Shown one piece after another: positions 34,054 through 43,957 of a stretch of 64,000 bases of DNA (position 1 is the first letter of the stretch; every line of letters begins with the position of its first letter). The translations under genes were made by a program, and so were the position numbers. The DNA lies in contig CANGDZ010000005.1 in NCBI GenBank assembly GCA_947452785.1, positions 23,782 through 87,781 of the forward strand. The letters are read 5' to 3'. This DNA comes from Comamonadaceae bacterium. GTDB taxonomy: Bacteria > Pseudomonadota > Gammaproteobacteria > Burkholderiales > Burkholderiaceae_C. Below the pieces are notes generated by a model. It was not told the DNA's origin, ran no database searches, and was given only the letters and a program-made list of their open reading frames with translations.

Positions 34054-35259
34054 TTGACATTGAATGCTTTGGCCAAAATCCTTGCGACCGCCTCGCTGGT
34101 GGGCTGGCTCACTGGCTGCGGTGGTTCATCCACAGCCAGCACGCAGACCCCGACTGCGGTCACCCCGTTGAGCGTGGCCCAGGCCTTGTTTGCAGAAAAG
34201 GCCCTGTCGGCCAGCGGAAAAATGGCTTGCGCCAGTTGCCACACCGACGACAACGCTCACGCCGATGCCACCGGCACCGTGTTGCCCTTGGGCGGTGCGA
34301 GCCTGGACCAGCAAGGCTTTCGCAGCAGTCCCAGCTTGATGTACTTGGCCAGCAACACCGCTTTTCGTTTTGATGCCAATGGCTTGCCTTTCGGTGGTTT
34401 TACTTGGGATGGACGCGCCAACAGCCGCGCTGAGCAAGCGGCGGGTCCGCTGCTGGACAGCACCGAAATGGCCAATGCCGATGTGGCTGCCGTAGCGCAA
34501 AAAGTGCGGGGCCTTTCTTATTTCAGTGACTTTGTGAGCCAGTTCAATGTGCCCACTGCGCCGACCGACCAGCAAATTTATGACAAGCTACGAACGGCGC
34601 TGCAAACCTATCAAGAACTGGACACCGACTATTTGTTGTTCAACAGCAAGTTCGACCGGGAGGCCGATGGCACCTACACCTTCACACCCGCAGAGCAGCG
34701 AGGCCAAGCCATTTTCAACAACGCTAACCAAGGCAATTGCGCCAGTTGCCACACCAGCCGCAATGGACCCAATGGCGAGCGCCCTGTGTTCACTAATTTC
34801 AGTTATGCCGCTCTAGGCTTGCCGCGCAATCCATTGATTCAAAAGAACGCCGATCCGACGTTTTTTGACATGGGCTTGTGTGGCCCGAAGCGCACCGACT
34901 TGAGCGCGCGCACCGACTTGTGCGGCCAGTTCAAAGTGCCCACCTTGCGCAATATCGCGTTGACCGCGCCGTACTTTCACAACGCCAGCGTCAGCACCTT
35001 GACTGAGGCTGTGAGCTTTTACGCCACACGCGATATCGACCCCGGTCGTTGGTACCCCAGCGTTAACGGCGTGGTGCAGAAGTTCAACGACTTGCCCGCG
35101 GCCTACCGAAACAACGTGATCCGCACAGCCCCGTTTGGTCAGGCAGTAGGTGCTGCCCCCTTGCTCAGCGCCCAGAACGTGGCCGATCTGGTGAGCTTTT
35201 TGCAGACCCTGACCGACGACCGCAGCGCCGCCCCGGGCAACCCCATGGTCCCACGCTGA
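34054..35259 (+). CDS. Di-haem cytochrome c peroxidase / MauG-family lipoprotein
   Basis: 401 residues from a TTG start with AAGGGG seven bases upstream. A lipoprotein signal ends LTGC (Cys at about 23). Two haem-binding motifs are present, CASCH near residue 60 and CASCH near residue 230, with a C-terminal KVPTLRNIALTAPYFHNAS typical of the family. It would be a periplasmic peroxidase or MauG-type oxidase, anchored in a membrane. It follows the two-component system by 57 bp but has its own signals; regulation by it is possible. Confidence 0.9.
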   Translation: MTLNALAKILATASLVGWLTGCGGSSTASTQTPTAVTPLSVAQALFAEKALSASGKMACASCHTDDNAHADATGTVLPLGGASLDQQGFRSSPSLMYLASNTAFRFDANGLPFGGFTWDGRANSRAEQAAGPLLDSTEMANADVAAVAQKVRGLSYFSDFVSQFNVPTAPTDQQIYDKLRTALQTYQELDTDYLLFNSKFDREADGTYTFTPAEQRGQAIFNNANQGNCASCHTSRNGPNGERPVFTNFSYAALGLPRNPLIQKNADPTFFDMGLCGPKRTDLSARTDLCGQFKVPTLRNIALTAPYFHNASVSTLTEAVSFYATRDIDPGRWYPSVNGVVQKFNDLPAAYRNNVIRTAPFGQAVGAAPLLSAQNVADLVSFLQTLTDDRSAAPGNPMVPR

Positions 35260-35264
35260 GCCTT

Positions 35265-36974
35265 TTATTCTTCAGCACCTTCCACCAAAAACCTTACCCG
35301 GCGTTGGCCTTGCCACTCGTCGGCGTCCAGCCTGAAGGCGAGTTTGACGCGGCGAGGCAATTGCGCGGTGCGGCCAAACCAGATGCCGTCCACCGACTGG
35401 CCTTGGTGTTTGAGTTTCAAGGCCAGATGTTTTTCGCCTACCAGGCGCTGTGAGATCACGTCCACTTCTTCGCTGAACATGGGCGGGGCAAAGCCTTGGC
35501 CCCAGACTTCTTTGTGCAAGGTATCGACCAAATCCACGCGCAGGTACTCGGGCGCAAGTGGGCCGTCGGTTTCCAGGCTGCGCGTCAGCGTGGCGACGTC
35601 CAGCCATTCGGTGGCCACCTGGCTCAGTGCTTCTTCAAACACGTCCAGGTGCTCTTCAGCCACGGTGCAACCCGCCGCCATGGCGTGTCCGCCAAAGCGC
35701 AGCAGCACGCCGGGGTGGCGTTTGGCAATCAGGTCGAGTGCATCGCGCAAATGAAAGCCGGGGATCGAGCGGCCTGAGCCTTTGAGTTCGTCTTCTTTGC
35801 CCACGGCGCTGCTGGCCGCAAACACAAAGGTGGGGCGGTGCAATTTGTCTTTGATGCGCGAGGCCACGATGCCGACCACGCCCTCATGAAAATCCGGGTC
35901 GAACACGCAAATCGCCGGCGGCGGCTCTTCGCCTTCGTCAAACAACGACTCGGCAATCTCCATCGCTTGTTCGCGCATATCGCCTTCAATCACGCGGCGC
36001 TCTCGGTTGATCCCGTCCAGCGCCTGCGCCAACTCCGCGGCGCGCGCGTCGTCATCGGTCAGCAGGCATTCAATGCCCAGCGTCATGTCGGACAAGCGGC
36101 CTGCCGCGTTGATGCGTGGCCCCAGCGCGAAGCCAAAATCAAAAGTCGTGGCGCTGGCCGCTTGACGACCGGCGGCGGTGAACAGTGCTTTCAGACCGGC
36201 AGGCAGGGCCCCGGCGCGAATGCGCTTCAAGCCTTGCGCAACCAATCGGCGGTTGTTCGCGTCGAGCTTGACCACGTCAGCCACCGTGCCCAAGGCCACC
36301 AGCGGCAGTAAGGCGTCCAGCTTGGGTTGCTGCTCGGCCGTGAAAGCGCCGCGCTGGCGCAGTTCTGCGCGCAAAGCCAGCAGCACATAAAACATGACGC
36401 CTACACCTGCCATGGACTTGCTGGCAAAGCTGCAGCCGGGTTGGTTGGGGTTGACTATGACCTCAGCGGTCGGCAGTTCAGCGGCGGGCAGGTGGTGGTC
36501 GGTGACCAGTACTTTTAGGCCCAGCGCTTGAGCTTGGGCCACGCCTTCAACACTGGCAATGCCGTTGTCGACCGTGATTAAAACGTCTGCGCCATTGTCG
36601 TGCACGCGTTGGGCAATCGGGGCGGTCAGGCCATAGCCGTCGACCACCCGATCGGGCACGATGTAGCTCACTTGCTTGGCGCCTAGCAGACGCAATCCAC
36701 GCACGGCCACAGCACAGGCGGTCGCGCCATCGCAGTCGTAATCGGCCACGATGCATAGGCGTTGCTGACTGGCAATGGCATCGGCAAGCAAACTGGCTGC
36801 GGCTTGGACGCCCAAGAGGCCCGAGGGCGGCAGCAGCTGCGCCAAGCCGTCGTCCAGGTCGTCTTTGTTCAACACGCCGCGAGCGGCAAACAGTTGAGCC
36901 AACAGGGGGTGGACCCCGGCTTGCTCTAAGGCCCACGCCGCGCGGGGAGGGATGTCTCGGGTCAAAAGATTCAT
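35265..36974 (-). CDS. recJ: Single-stranded-DNA-specific exonuclease RecJ
   Basis: 5'-3' exonuclease used in recombination and mismatch repair, 569 residues. The start at 36974 is chosen because its ATG overlaps the stop of the COG4255 gene (ATGA). DHH-family metal motifs are visible: VADYDCDGATA, then LVTDHHLPA, and a DHHA1 domain with GGHAMAAG. The C-terminal domain is complete. Confidence 0.96.
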   Translation of the reverse strand: MNLLTRDIPPRAAWALEQAGVHPLLAQLFAARGVLNKDDLDDGLAQLLPPSGLLGVQAAASLLADAIASQQRLCIVADYDCDGATACAVAVRGLRLLGAKQVSYIVPDRVVDGYGLTAPIAQRVHDNGADVLITVDNGIASVEGVAQAQALGLKVLVTDHHLPAAELPTAEVIVNPNQPGCSFASKSMAGVGVMFYVLLALRAELRQRGAFTAEQQPKLDALLPLVALGTVADVVKLDANNRRLVAQGLKRIRAGALPAGLKALFTAAGRQAASATTFDFGFALGPRINAAGRLSDMTLGIECLLTDDDARAAELAQALDGINRERRVIEGDMREQAMEIAESLFDEGEEPPPAICVFDPDFHEGVVGIVASRIKDKLHRPTFVFAASSAVGKEDELKGSGRSIPGFHLRDALDLIAKRHPGVLLRFGGHAMAAGCTVAEEHLDVFEEALSQVATEWLDVATLTRSLETDGPLAPEYLRVDLVDTLHKEVWGQGFAPPMFSEEVDVISQRLVGEKHLALKLKHQGQSVDGIWFGRTAQLPRRVKLAFRLDADEWQGQRRVRFLVEGAEE

Positions 36975-37954
36975 AGGGCTTGCAGGGAGGTGTGGATGGT
37001 CAAGGGTTGAAACAGGCGTTGGGCGCGTTGCCAAAGTTGTTGCAGGTTGGATTGCGCCGTGGCTTGATAAGTGTGCGCAGCGTGTTCGCTGCACAAGGTC
37101 AAAGTGACGGGTCGCGAGCCCATGCTATGGCGCAGATCAGCACACAGCGTGGCATCGATCTCGCGCCAGGCCTGAACCCAGGCCTGGGCGTCTTCGCGCA
37201 GAGCCGGTTCACACAGGGCTTGCGCCATGTGGGGGGCGGGGGGCGATTCAGACATTGAGGGCTTGTGGGTCAAAACCCCCGCGCCATGCACCCAAAACGA
37301 ATTCACCGTCAATTGCCGCTGGGCGCTGCGTGCGTCGTTGACGGGGTGGTTGTACAGCAGCATTTGCATTTCGCTTTGCAAGCGGCGCAGCGCTTTGGCT
37401 GAGTCGCTTTTGGGCAGCCAGGGGTTGACGTTCATGCCGATCACCCGGTCCAAGCTGGCGCAGGCCAGGCCGCGCAGCATCTCACCTTGCACATGCCATT
37501 GGGTAGGGGAGACATAACGCACGGTCAAACCGTCTTCGATGAAAAAGGGTTGCATGGCGGCCAATAAGGCTTGCGACTCGGATTCGTTCAGTTGCAAGCT
37601 GGCGGGGTTGAGCATGACCACCTGGCCGATGCCAATTTGCCAATGACAGGGGCTGAAATAGGCTTGGGGCTGTTCGTTCGTGTCTGGGTTGGCCAGTGCA
37701 GCCCAAGGCCAAGCGCCCTCGGTGCCAGGCAGTTGCAACGCTTGGGCCCAGGCCCGCTCATGGGGCATGCTCAGACCAGGCTCGTCCAGATCATCCTCGT
37801 CTGTCTGCACCCGTGTGAAGGCCTGCAACAAGGCTTGCAAATGCGGTAATTCGAGTTGCGCTAAGGCGCCCTGAAGGGCTGGCGAGCGGCTAGCGGCGTA
37901 GGGAATGATCAGGTGATCGGCGGCGGCCACACCGGCAGGAAGAAAAACGGTCAT
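36971..37954 (-). CDS. Conserved COG4255-type protein upstream of recJ
   Basis: 327 residues. Burkholderiales relatives are annotated as cofactor-independent phosphoglycerate mutase-like, but I see no mutase active-site motif. Conserved-looking pieces are YFSPCHWQIGIGQVVM and LTVNSFWVHGAG, the latter typical of this group. It is translationally coupled to recJ and divergent from lolC. Function is unknown. Confidence 0.75.
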   Translation of the reverse strand: MTVFLPAGVAAADHLIIPYAASRSPALQGALAQLELPHLQALLQAFTRVQTDEDDLDEPGLSMPHERAWAQALQLPGTEGAWPWAALANPDTNEQPQAYFSPCHWQIGIGQVVMLNPASLQLNESESQALLAAMQPFFIEDGLTVRYVSPTQWHVQGEMLRGLACASLDRVIGMNVNPWLPKSDSAKALRRLQSEMQMLLYNHPVNDARSAQRQLTVNSFWVHGAGVLTHKPSMSESPPAPHMAQALCEPALREDAQAWVQAWREIDATLCADLRHSMGSRPVTLTLCSEHAAHTYQATAQSNLQQLWQRAQRLFQPLTIHTSLQAL

Positions 37955-38006
37955 GGGGCTATTGTCCGGGATGCCACAATCCCCTCTGTGGAAATGGATT
38001 GAAACG

Positions 38007-39263
38007 ATGCAAATTCCTTATGAATTGATTTTAGGTTGGCGCTACACCCGCGCCGGCCGAGCCACCCGGCGCAATGGGTTTATCTCGTTTATCTCGGGCG
38101 TGTCCATGCTGGGCATTGCCTTGGGCGTGGCGGCCTTGATCATTGTCTTGTCGGTGATGAACGGCTTTCAAAAAGAAGTGCGCGATCGCATGCTCGGCGT
38201 GGTCTCGCACATTGAGGTGTTTTCGGCCGATGGCGGTGCCTTGCCCGACTTGGCCGGCACTTTGCAAAAAGTCAAAGCCCACAGCAGCGTCGTGGCGGCA
38301 GCACCTTTTATTTCGGCCCAGGCCTTGCTGGCCCGGGGCGAGGACATGAAGGGCGTGATGGTGCGCGGCATTGACCCGGCGCTGGAGCCTGGTGTGACCG
38401 ACTTGTCGCCCGGCGTGCAAACCCAGGCTTTGGCGCAGTTGCTGCCCGGGCAATTTGGTGTGGTGCTTGGGGTGGACCTGGCGCGCATGCTGGGTGTGCG
38501 CGTGGGCGACCCGGTGACCCTGGTCTCGCCCAGCGGTCAAATCACACCGGCCGGGGTGGTGCCGCGTTTGAAGCAAATGACCGTGGTTGGCACCTTCAGT
38601 TCGGGCCATTACGAATACGACTCGGCCCTGGCTTTGATTCATGTGGACGATGCCAGCCGCATCTTCCGGCTCGAAGGGCCGAGTGGCATTCGCCTGAAGC
38701 TGCGCGATCTGCACCAAGCCCGGCAAGTGGCTTATGAATTGGCGGCGGTGCTGCCGCCGGAGATGCTGGTGCGCGACTGGACCCAGCAAAACCGCACCTG
38801 GTTTGCGGCGGTGCAGGTGGAAAAACGCATGATGTTCATCATCCTGACCTTGATCGTGGCGGTGGCCGCGTTCAACCTGGTCAGCACCTTGGTGATGACT
38901 GTGACCGATAAGCGCGCCGACATCGCCATCTTGCGCACCCTGGGCGCCAGCCCGGCCAGCATCATGGGCGTGTTTGTGGTGCAGGGCGCCATGGTGGGCG
39001 TGATCGGCACTTTGACGGGACTCGGTTTGGGCTTGCTGGTTGCCTTCAACATCGACGTGATCGTGCCTGCGCTGGAGGCTTTGTTCCATGCCAGCTTTTT
39101 GCCCAAAGACATCTACCTGATCAGCCGCATGCCCAGCGAGCCGCAAAGCTCGGACATCGTGCCGATCGCACTCATCTCTTTGGTGTTGGCCTTTGTCGCC
39201 ACCTTGTATCCGAGCTGGCGCGCCAGCCAAGTCAATCCTGCGGAGGCGCTGCGCTATGAATGA
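38007..39263 (+). CDS. lolC: Lipoprotein-releasing ABC transporter permease (LolC/LolE)
   Basis: Inner-membrane subunit that extracts lipoproteins for transfer to LolA. 418 residues from the ATG at 38007. The N-terminus [11 protein letters not shown] and [20 protein letters not shown] are characteristic, as is [13 protein letters not shown]. Four membrane helices surround a large periplasmic domain. It overlaps lolD by 8 bp. Only one LolC/E-type permease is present here, as is common in betaproteobacteria. Confidence 0.95.
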   Translation: MQIPYELILGWRYTRAGRATRRNGFISFISGVSMLGIALGVAALIIVLSVMNGFQKEVRDRMLGVVSHIEVFSADGGALPDLAGTLQKVKAHSSVVAAAPFISAQALLARGEDMKGVMVRGIDPALEPGVTDLSPGVQTQALAQLLPGQFGVVLGVDLARMLGVRVGDPVTLVSPSGQITPAGVVPRLKQMTVVGTFSSGHYEYDSALALIHVDDASRIFRLEGPSGIRLKLRDLHQARQVAYELAAVLPPEMLVRDWTQQNRTWFAAVQVEKRMMFIILTLIVAVAAFNLVSTLVMTVTDKRADIAILRTLGASPASIMGVFVVQGAMVGVIGTLTGLGLGLLVAFNIDVIVPALEALFHASFLPKDIYLISRMPSEPQSSDIVPIALISLVLAFVATLYPSWRASQVNPAEALRYE

Positions 39264-39981
39264 TCTGATTCTGCAAGCCCAAGGCCTGACCCAGCGCTTT
39301 ACCGAAGGTCGGTTGGATGTGACGGTGCTGCAAGGTGTTGACCTGCAGGTGCGCGCGGGCGAAACCCTGGCCATCGTGGGCGCGTCGGGCTCGGGCAAAA
39401 GCACCTTGCTGCATTTGCTCGGTGGTTTGGAAAAACCCACACAAGGCACAGTGCACTTGAGAGGCCAGGCCCTGGCGCAACTTAGCGCCGCCGAGCAAGG
39501 CCAGTGGCGCAACCGCTACCTGGGCTTTGTGTACCAGTTCCATCATTTGTTGCCCGAGTTCAGTGCGCTGGACAACGTGGCCATGCCCTTGTGGATTCGT
39601 CGCATGCCACGCGCTGAAGCTTCCGCTGCAGCCGAGATTTGGCTGACCAAGGTGGGTTTGCAAGACCGTTTGCAGCACCGCCCCGCAGAGCTGTCGGGCG
39701 GCGAGCGCCAACGTGTGGCCATTGCCCGTGCCTTGGTGACTCAGCCCGCATGTGTGCTGGCGGACGAGCCCACCGGTAACTTGGACCGCAGCACGGCCGA
39801 AGGCGTGTTCGATCTGATGCTGCAGCTCGCCCACGATGTGGGCACCGCCTTTGTGGTGGTCACGCACGACACGCAGTTGGCCGCACGCTGCAGCCGCCAA
39901 GTCAAATTGGTGCAGGGTCGCCTGGTGCCAAATGTGTTGCCCGATGCAACGCCAAAAGTGTTGCTCAACTCGCTGGGCTGA
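39256..39981 (+). CDS. lolD: Lipoprotein-releasing ABC transporter ATPase LolD
   Basis: 241 residues. Walker [10 protein letters not shown], signature [15 protein letters not shown] and Walker [13 protein letters not shown] are intact; [16 protein letters not shown] is typical of LolD. The ATG at 39256 overlaps lolC, and the upstream frame lies inside that gene. Confidence 0.96.
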   Translation: MNDLILQAQGLTQRFTEGRLDVTVLQGVDLQVRAGETLAIVGASGSGKSTLLHLLGGLEKPTQGTVHLRGQALAQLSAAEQGQWRNRYLGFVYQFHHLLPEFSALDNVAMPLWIRRMPRAEASAAAEIWLTKVGLQDRLQHRPAELSGGERQRVAIARALVTQPACVLADEPTGNLDRSTAEGVFDLMLQLAHDVGTAFVVVTHDTQLAARCSRQVKLVQGRLVPNVLPDATPKVLLNSLG

Positions 39982-40011
39982 ACTTTCAACGCCATCCATC
40001 TCAACACCGCC

Positions 40012-40881
40012 ATGTGGATCGACACCCACTGCCACCTGGACGCCGCTGAATTTGATGCCGACCGCGATGCGGTGCGCCAACGGGCCCGCGATGCGGGGGT
40101 TGCCCTTTGCGTGATCCCGGCAGTAGAGCGCGGCAACTGGGCCAAGGTGCGCGAGGTGGCGCACCGCTATTGCGATGTGTACGCCCTGGGCATTCACCCC
40201 CTCTATGTGCCCCAGGCACAAGACGACGATTTGCAAGCTTTAGACGAACTGCTGAGCGCATCCAAAGACGATCCGCGCTTGGTGGCGGTGGGTGAAATTG
40301 GGCTGGACTATTTTGTGCCCGCGCTGTGCGAGCCCGCCCAGCGCGAAAAGCAATGGCGCTTTTACACCACGCAGTTGCAAATGGCCCGCAAACACGGCTT
40401 GCCCGTGATCCTGCACGTGCGCCGCTCGGCCGACATGCTGCTCAAAGGCTTGCGTCAAACAAAGGTGCAGGGCGGCATTGCCCATGCCTTTAACGGCAGC
40501 CTGCAGCAAGCCCAGGCTTTTATCGACCTGGGTTTTGTACTCGGCTTTGGCGGCGCCATGACCTTTGAACGCGCGACCCAACTGCGGCACTTGGCCGTCA
40601 CCTTGCCACTGCCAGCCATCGTGCTGGAGACCGACGCGCCCGACATCCCGCCGCAGTGGATTTACCGCACGGCTGAGCAGCGGGCGCAGGGTGATGTGCA
40701 GGGGCGCAATCAATCGGCAGAACTGCCCCGCATCGCCGATACGCTGGCGCAGTTGCGAGATTGCTCTTCACAGGACTTGGCCTATGTCACAGGCCAGAAT
40801 GTCTGCCGAGTCCTGCCCTGTGTGCGGCATGTCGGCGACAATCACGGCCATGATCCGCAAAAAGAAAACCATGCTCCCTGA
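40012..40881 (+). CDS. TatD-family metal-dependent hydrolase
   Basis: Deoxyribonuclease/hydrolase of the amidohydrolase fold, 289 residues. Metal ligands appear in DTHCHLD, VGEIGLDYF, ILHVRRS, HAFNGS and ETDAPD. The domain normally ends near the NV/NA-xx-L motif, here TGQNVCRVLP; about 17 further residues rich in His and Asp follow and overlap the next gene, suggesting that an original stop was lost. Confidence 0.9.
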   Translation: MWIDTHCHLDAAEFDADRDAVRQRARDAGVALCVIPAVERGNWAKVREVAHRYCDVYALGIHPLYVPQAQDDDLQALDELLSASKDDPRLVAVGEIGLDYFVPALCEPAQREKQWRFYTTQLQMARKHGLPVILHVRRSADMLLKGLRQTKVQGGIAHAFNGSLQQAQAFIDLGFVLGFGGAMTFERATQLRHLAVTLPLPAIVLETDAPDIPPQWIYRTAEQRAQGDVQGRNQSAELPRIADTLAQLRDCSSQDLAYVTGQNVCRVLPCVRHVGDNHGHDPQKENHAP

Positions 40882-41611
40882 AGTCAATTTCTCCGAAGAT
40901 GGCAAGGTCCGTTATCTGCATCTGGGCACGCCCTGGATTCAGGGTTCCATGCTGATCGCTAAACCCTATGACATAGAACTCGAATATGTGCAGCGCATGA
41001 TGGTCGGCTTGTTGTTCCTGGACCCAGAATCCGTCACGGGAGCGCATGCCATGCAACTGGGTTTGGGGGCGGGCACCTTGACCAAGTTTTGCTACCAAAA
41101 ACTCAAGATGACCTGCACCGCCATCGAGATCAATCCCGGCGTGCTGCATGCTTGCCGCGGGTGGTTCAAATTACCGCAGGATGACGAACGCTTGCGGGTG
41201 GTGCTGGCCGATGCCGGGCAAGAGATTCAAAAAGCAGAATGGCAGGGCACCGTCGATCTGCTGCATGTGGATTTGTACGATCACGAAGCGGCGTTGCCGG
41301 TGCTCGACAGCGTGGAGTTCTACGATCATTGCCGCGCTTTGTTGAGCGACCAGGGCTGCATGACGGTGAACCTGTTCGGTCGCAACTCCAGTTACCAGCG
41401 CAGTCTGGAAAAAATGGCGCAGGTGTTTCGCGAAGATGCAGTGTGGGACTTCAAGCCCACGCGAGAGGGCAATACGATCGTGTTGGCCCAGCGCATTCCA
41501 AGTCGCCCTGATCGTGAGGCCTTACAAGCGCGTGCAGAGCAGATTGAACAACAGTACGGATGGCCGGCAGGCAAGTGGTTGAAGATGTTCCAGCCGCTGG
41601 TCAAACTGTAA
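40850..41611 (+). CDS. Spermidine synthase-like methyltransferase-fold protein
   Basis: 253 residues from the ATG at 40850, with a second ATG at 40871. The Rossmann-type nucleotide motif LGLGAGTLTKFCYQKL, the acidic residue in AIEINPGVLHACR and DLLHVDLYDHEA resemble polyamine synthase-type proteins. The usual N-terminal beta-hairpin domain is short. It may be a methyltransferase-like protein rather than a true spermidine synthase. It overlaps the tatD-like gene by 32 bp. Confidence 0.75.
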   Translation: MIRKKKTMLPEVNFSEDGKVRYLHLGTPWIQGSMLIAKPYDIELEYVQRMMVGLLFLDPESVTGAHAMQLGLGAGTLTKFCYQKLKMTCTAIEINPGVLHACRGWFKLPQDDERLRVVLADAGQEIQKAEWQGTVDLLHVDLYDHEAALPVLDSVEFYDHCRALLSDQGCMTVNLFGRNSSYQRSLEKMAQVFREDAVWDFKPTREGNTIVLAQRIPSRPDREALQARAEQIEQQYGWPAGKWLKMFQPLVKL

Positions 41612-41694
41612 AAATGCACAGAAGTACAAAAGCAGTGCATGCGGCCTCTCAAAACCAAGGGTTAACCACGACGACTCCTGCCTGCGCAAGCCGT

Positions 41695-41723
41695 CCTATC
41701 TGTCCGCACCTGCGGGACATAGG
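41695..41723 (+). other. Hairpin in the leader of the tct operon
   Basis: CCTATCTGTCCGCA pairs imperfectly with TGCGGGACATAGG across a two-base loop. It lies 73 bp upstream of tctB with no T run, so it is not a classical terminator. It may be an mRNA leader structure or an operator. Confidence 0.35.
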
Positions 41724-41795
41724 TGTAACCCACATGGTCACACTCAGATACAGACGCCACAATCTGCACACCCAAACCATTGGAGGAGCTATCTC

Positions 41796-42284
41796 GTGAA
41801 TATCAAAAGTCAAAAAGACTTTTTCTCAGGGCTGATGTTTACCGTTATCGGTGGATCATTTGCTTATGGAGCATCAAGTTATACCGTTGGAACCGGGGCT
41901 CGTATGGGGCCGGGTTATTTCCCGCTCGTTTTGGGCGTCATCTTGGCCCTTCTCGGCTCGGCCATCATGTTCAAGTCCTTGGTGGTGGAAACGCCTGATG
42001 GCGAGAAAATTGGTGCTTGGGCCTGGAAGCCTTTGTGCTACATCATTGCCGGCAACTTGTTGTTTGGAATTTTGCTGGGCGGCTTGCCCAGCATCAAACT
42101 GCCCGCCATGGGTTTGATTGCTGCCATTTTTGGGACGACTATTGTGGTCAGCAAAGCCGGTGAAGTGTTTGTGCTGAAAGAGGTATTGGCTTTGTCCACT
42201 GTGCTGTCGATTGGCAGTTATCTGGCTTTCGTGCTGCTGCTGAAATTGCAGTTCCCGGTTTGGCCTACCTTCATCACCGGCTGA
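41796..42284 (+). CDS. tctB: Tripartite tricarboxylate transporter small subunit TctB
   Basis: 162 residues with about four membrane helices; small inner-membrane subunit of a Tct-type secondary transporter. Starts at GTG with a strong GGAGGA site. The N-terminal region SYTVGTGARMGPGYFPLVLG is the TctB signature. It is followed 13 bp later by tctA. Confidence 0.93.
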   Translation: MNIKSQKDFFSGLMFTVIGGSFAYGASSYTVGTGARMGPGYFPLVLGVILALLGSAIMFKSLVVETPDGEKIGAWAWKPLCYIIAGNLLFGILLGGLPSIKLPAMGLIAAIFGTTIVVSKAGEVFVLKEVLALSTVLSIGSYLAFVLLLKLQFPVWPTFITG

Positions 42285-42297
42285 GGAGAAATACAAG

Positions 42298-43809
42298 ATG
42301 GAACTTTTTGACAACTTAGCCATGGGTTTTGGGGTGGCGTTCACCTTCCAAAACCTGATTTACGCTTTCATCGGTTGCCTGTTGGGCACCCTGATTGGTG
42401 TGCTCCCAGGCATTGGCCCAGTGGCCACTATCGCCATGCTGCTGCCCGCCACTTACGCGCTGCCCCCCGTGGCTGCGCTGATCATGCTGGCCGGTATTTA
42501 CTACGGCGCCCAATACGGTGGTTCCACCACCGCGATTTTGGTCAATTTGCCCGGTGAGTCTTCATCGGTGGTGACCGTGATTGACGGGTACCAGATGGCT
42601 CGCAAAGGCCGTGCCGGCCCTGCATTGGCCGCTGCCGGTTTGGGTTCGTTCTTCGCCGGTTGCGTGGGTACCTTGATCTTGGCCGCCTTTGCTGCGCCCT
42701 TGACCGAAGTGGCTTTCAAGTTCGGCCCTGCCGAATACTTCTCGCTCATGATCTTGGGCTTGATCGGCGCGGTGGTGTTGGCTTCGGGTTCTCTGCTCAA
42801 AGCAGTGGCCATGATCGTGTTGGGCTTGTTGCTCGGCCTGGTTGGCACCGACGTGAACTCTGGCGTGGCGCGTTTCAGCTTTGACATTCCTGAGCTGACC
42901 GACGGCATTGGCTTCATCGTCATTGCCATGGGTGTTTTTGGTTACGGCGAAATTATTTCCAACCTGTCCAAGCCAGAGGACGAGCGCGAAGTCTTTACAG
43001 GCAAAGTGACCGGTTTGTTCCCAACCAAAGAAGACTTCCGCAACATGATTCCTGCCGTTTTGCGCGGCACGGCCATCGGTTCGATACTGGGCATCTTGCC
43101 CGGCGGTGGTGCCTTGTTGGCGGCTTTTGCGGCCTACACCATTGAGAAGAAAACCAAACTGCGTCCCGGTGAAGTGCCTTTCGGTCAAGGCAACATCCGC
43201 GGTGTGGCTGCACCTGAATCGGCCAACAACGCTGGCTCGCAAACCTCCTTCATTCCTTTGCTGACCTTGGGCATTCCGCCCAACGCGGTGATGGCTTTGA
43301 TGGTGGGTGCGATGACCATCCACAACATCCAACCTGGCCCACAGGTGATGACCAGCAACCCTGAGTTGTTCTGGGGCTTGATTGCCTCGATGTGGATTGG
43401 CAACTTGATGCTGGTGATTTTGAATCTGCCTTTGATTGGCATGTGGATCAAGCTGTTGACTGTGCCCTACCGTTGGCTGTTCCCAGCCATCGTGCTGTTC
43501 TGCGCTATCGGCGTGTACTCCACCAACAACAACACCTTCGACATCTGGATGGTGGCGGCGTTTGGCGTGATCGGTTACACCTTCATCAAACTCGGTGTGG
43601 AGCCTGCGCCTTTGCTGCTGGGCTTCATCTTGGGCCCGATGATGGAAGAAAACCTGCGCCGTGCGCTGCTCTTGTCGCGTGGCGACTGGAGCGTGTTCGT
43701 GACCCGTGGTTTGTCGGCCAGTCTGTTGGCGGCAGCCTTGGTGCTGCTGATTGTGGTGCTGCTGCCTGCGGTGAAGTCCAAACGCGAAGAAGCCTTCGTG
43801 GAAGAGTAA
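42298..43809 (+). CDS. tctA: Tripartite tricarboxylate transporter large subunit TctA
   Basis: Large inner-membrane permease, 503 residues with about 11-12 helices. Family stretches GVLPGIGPVATIAMLLP, GIYYGAQYGGSTTAILVN and LGILPGGGALLAAFAAY are intact. The periplasmic binding partner is probably the Bug protein 150 bp downstream. The carried acid is not predictable from the sequence. Confidence 0.96.
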   Translation: MELFDNLAMGFGVAFTFQNLIYAFIGCLLGTLIGVLPGIGPVATIAMLLPATYALPPVAALIMLAGIYYGAQYGGSTTAILVNLPGESSSVVTVIDGYQMARKGRAGPALAAAGLGSFFAGCVGTLILAAFAAPLTEVAFKFGPAEYFSLMILGLIGAVVLASGSLLKAVAMIVLGLLLGLVGTDVNSGVARFSFDIPELTDGIGFIVIAMGVFGYGEIISNLSKPEDEREVFTGKVTGLFPTKEDFRNMIPAVLRGTAIGSILGILPGGGALLAAFAAYTIEKKTKLRPGEVPFGQGNIRGVAAPESANNAGSQTSFIPLLTLGIPPNAVMALMVGAMTIHNIQPGPQVMTSNPELFWGLIASMWIGNLMLVILNLPLIGMWIKLLTVPYRWLFPAIVLFCAIGVYSTNNNTFDIWMVAAFGVIGYTFIKLGVEPAPLLLGFILGPMMEENLRRALLLSRGDWSVFVTRGLSASLLAAALVLLIVVLLPAVKSKREEAFVEE

Positions 43810-43833
43810 CAGGCATCTGCCAGTCTCTACAAG

Positions 43834-43856
43834 CGGCGCCCTCGGGCGCCGTTTTT
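43834..43856 (+). terminator. Rho-independent terminator after tctA
   Basis: CGGCGCCC-tc-GGGCGCCG followed by TTTTT. It separates tctBA from the Bug gene, so the latter may have its own promoter or depend on read-through. Confidence 0.85.
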
Positions 43857-43957
43857 GATGGCGGCGCTTGAAATGCCAATCCCTATGCCAATGCCTATGC
43901 GGTGGTTGCTGTCGCTTGCGCTCGGTGCTCTGTTCCAACTTCTGCCAAAATCATCGT

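Noticed and set aside
38031..39512. Long open frame (493 codons) on the minus strand opposite lolC-lolD
   Set aside because: It is fully antisense to two clear genes, is rich in His/Arg/Gln in the way of GC-biased shadow frames, and shows no motif or start signal.
42562..43938. 458-codon minus-strand frame opposite tctA
   Set aside because: Antisense to a strongly conserved gene and dominated by His, Gln and Arg, as expected from the complement of membrane-protein codons.
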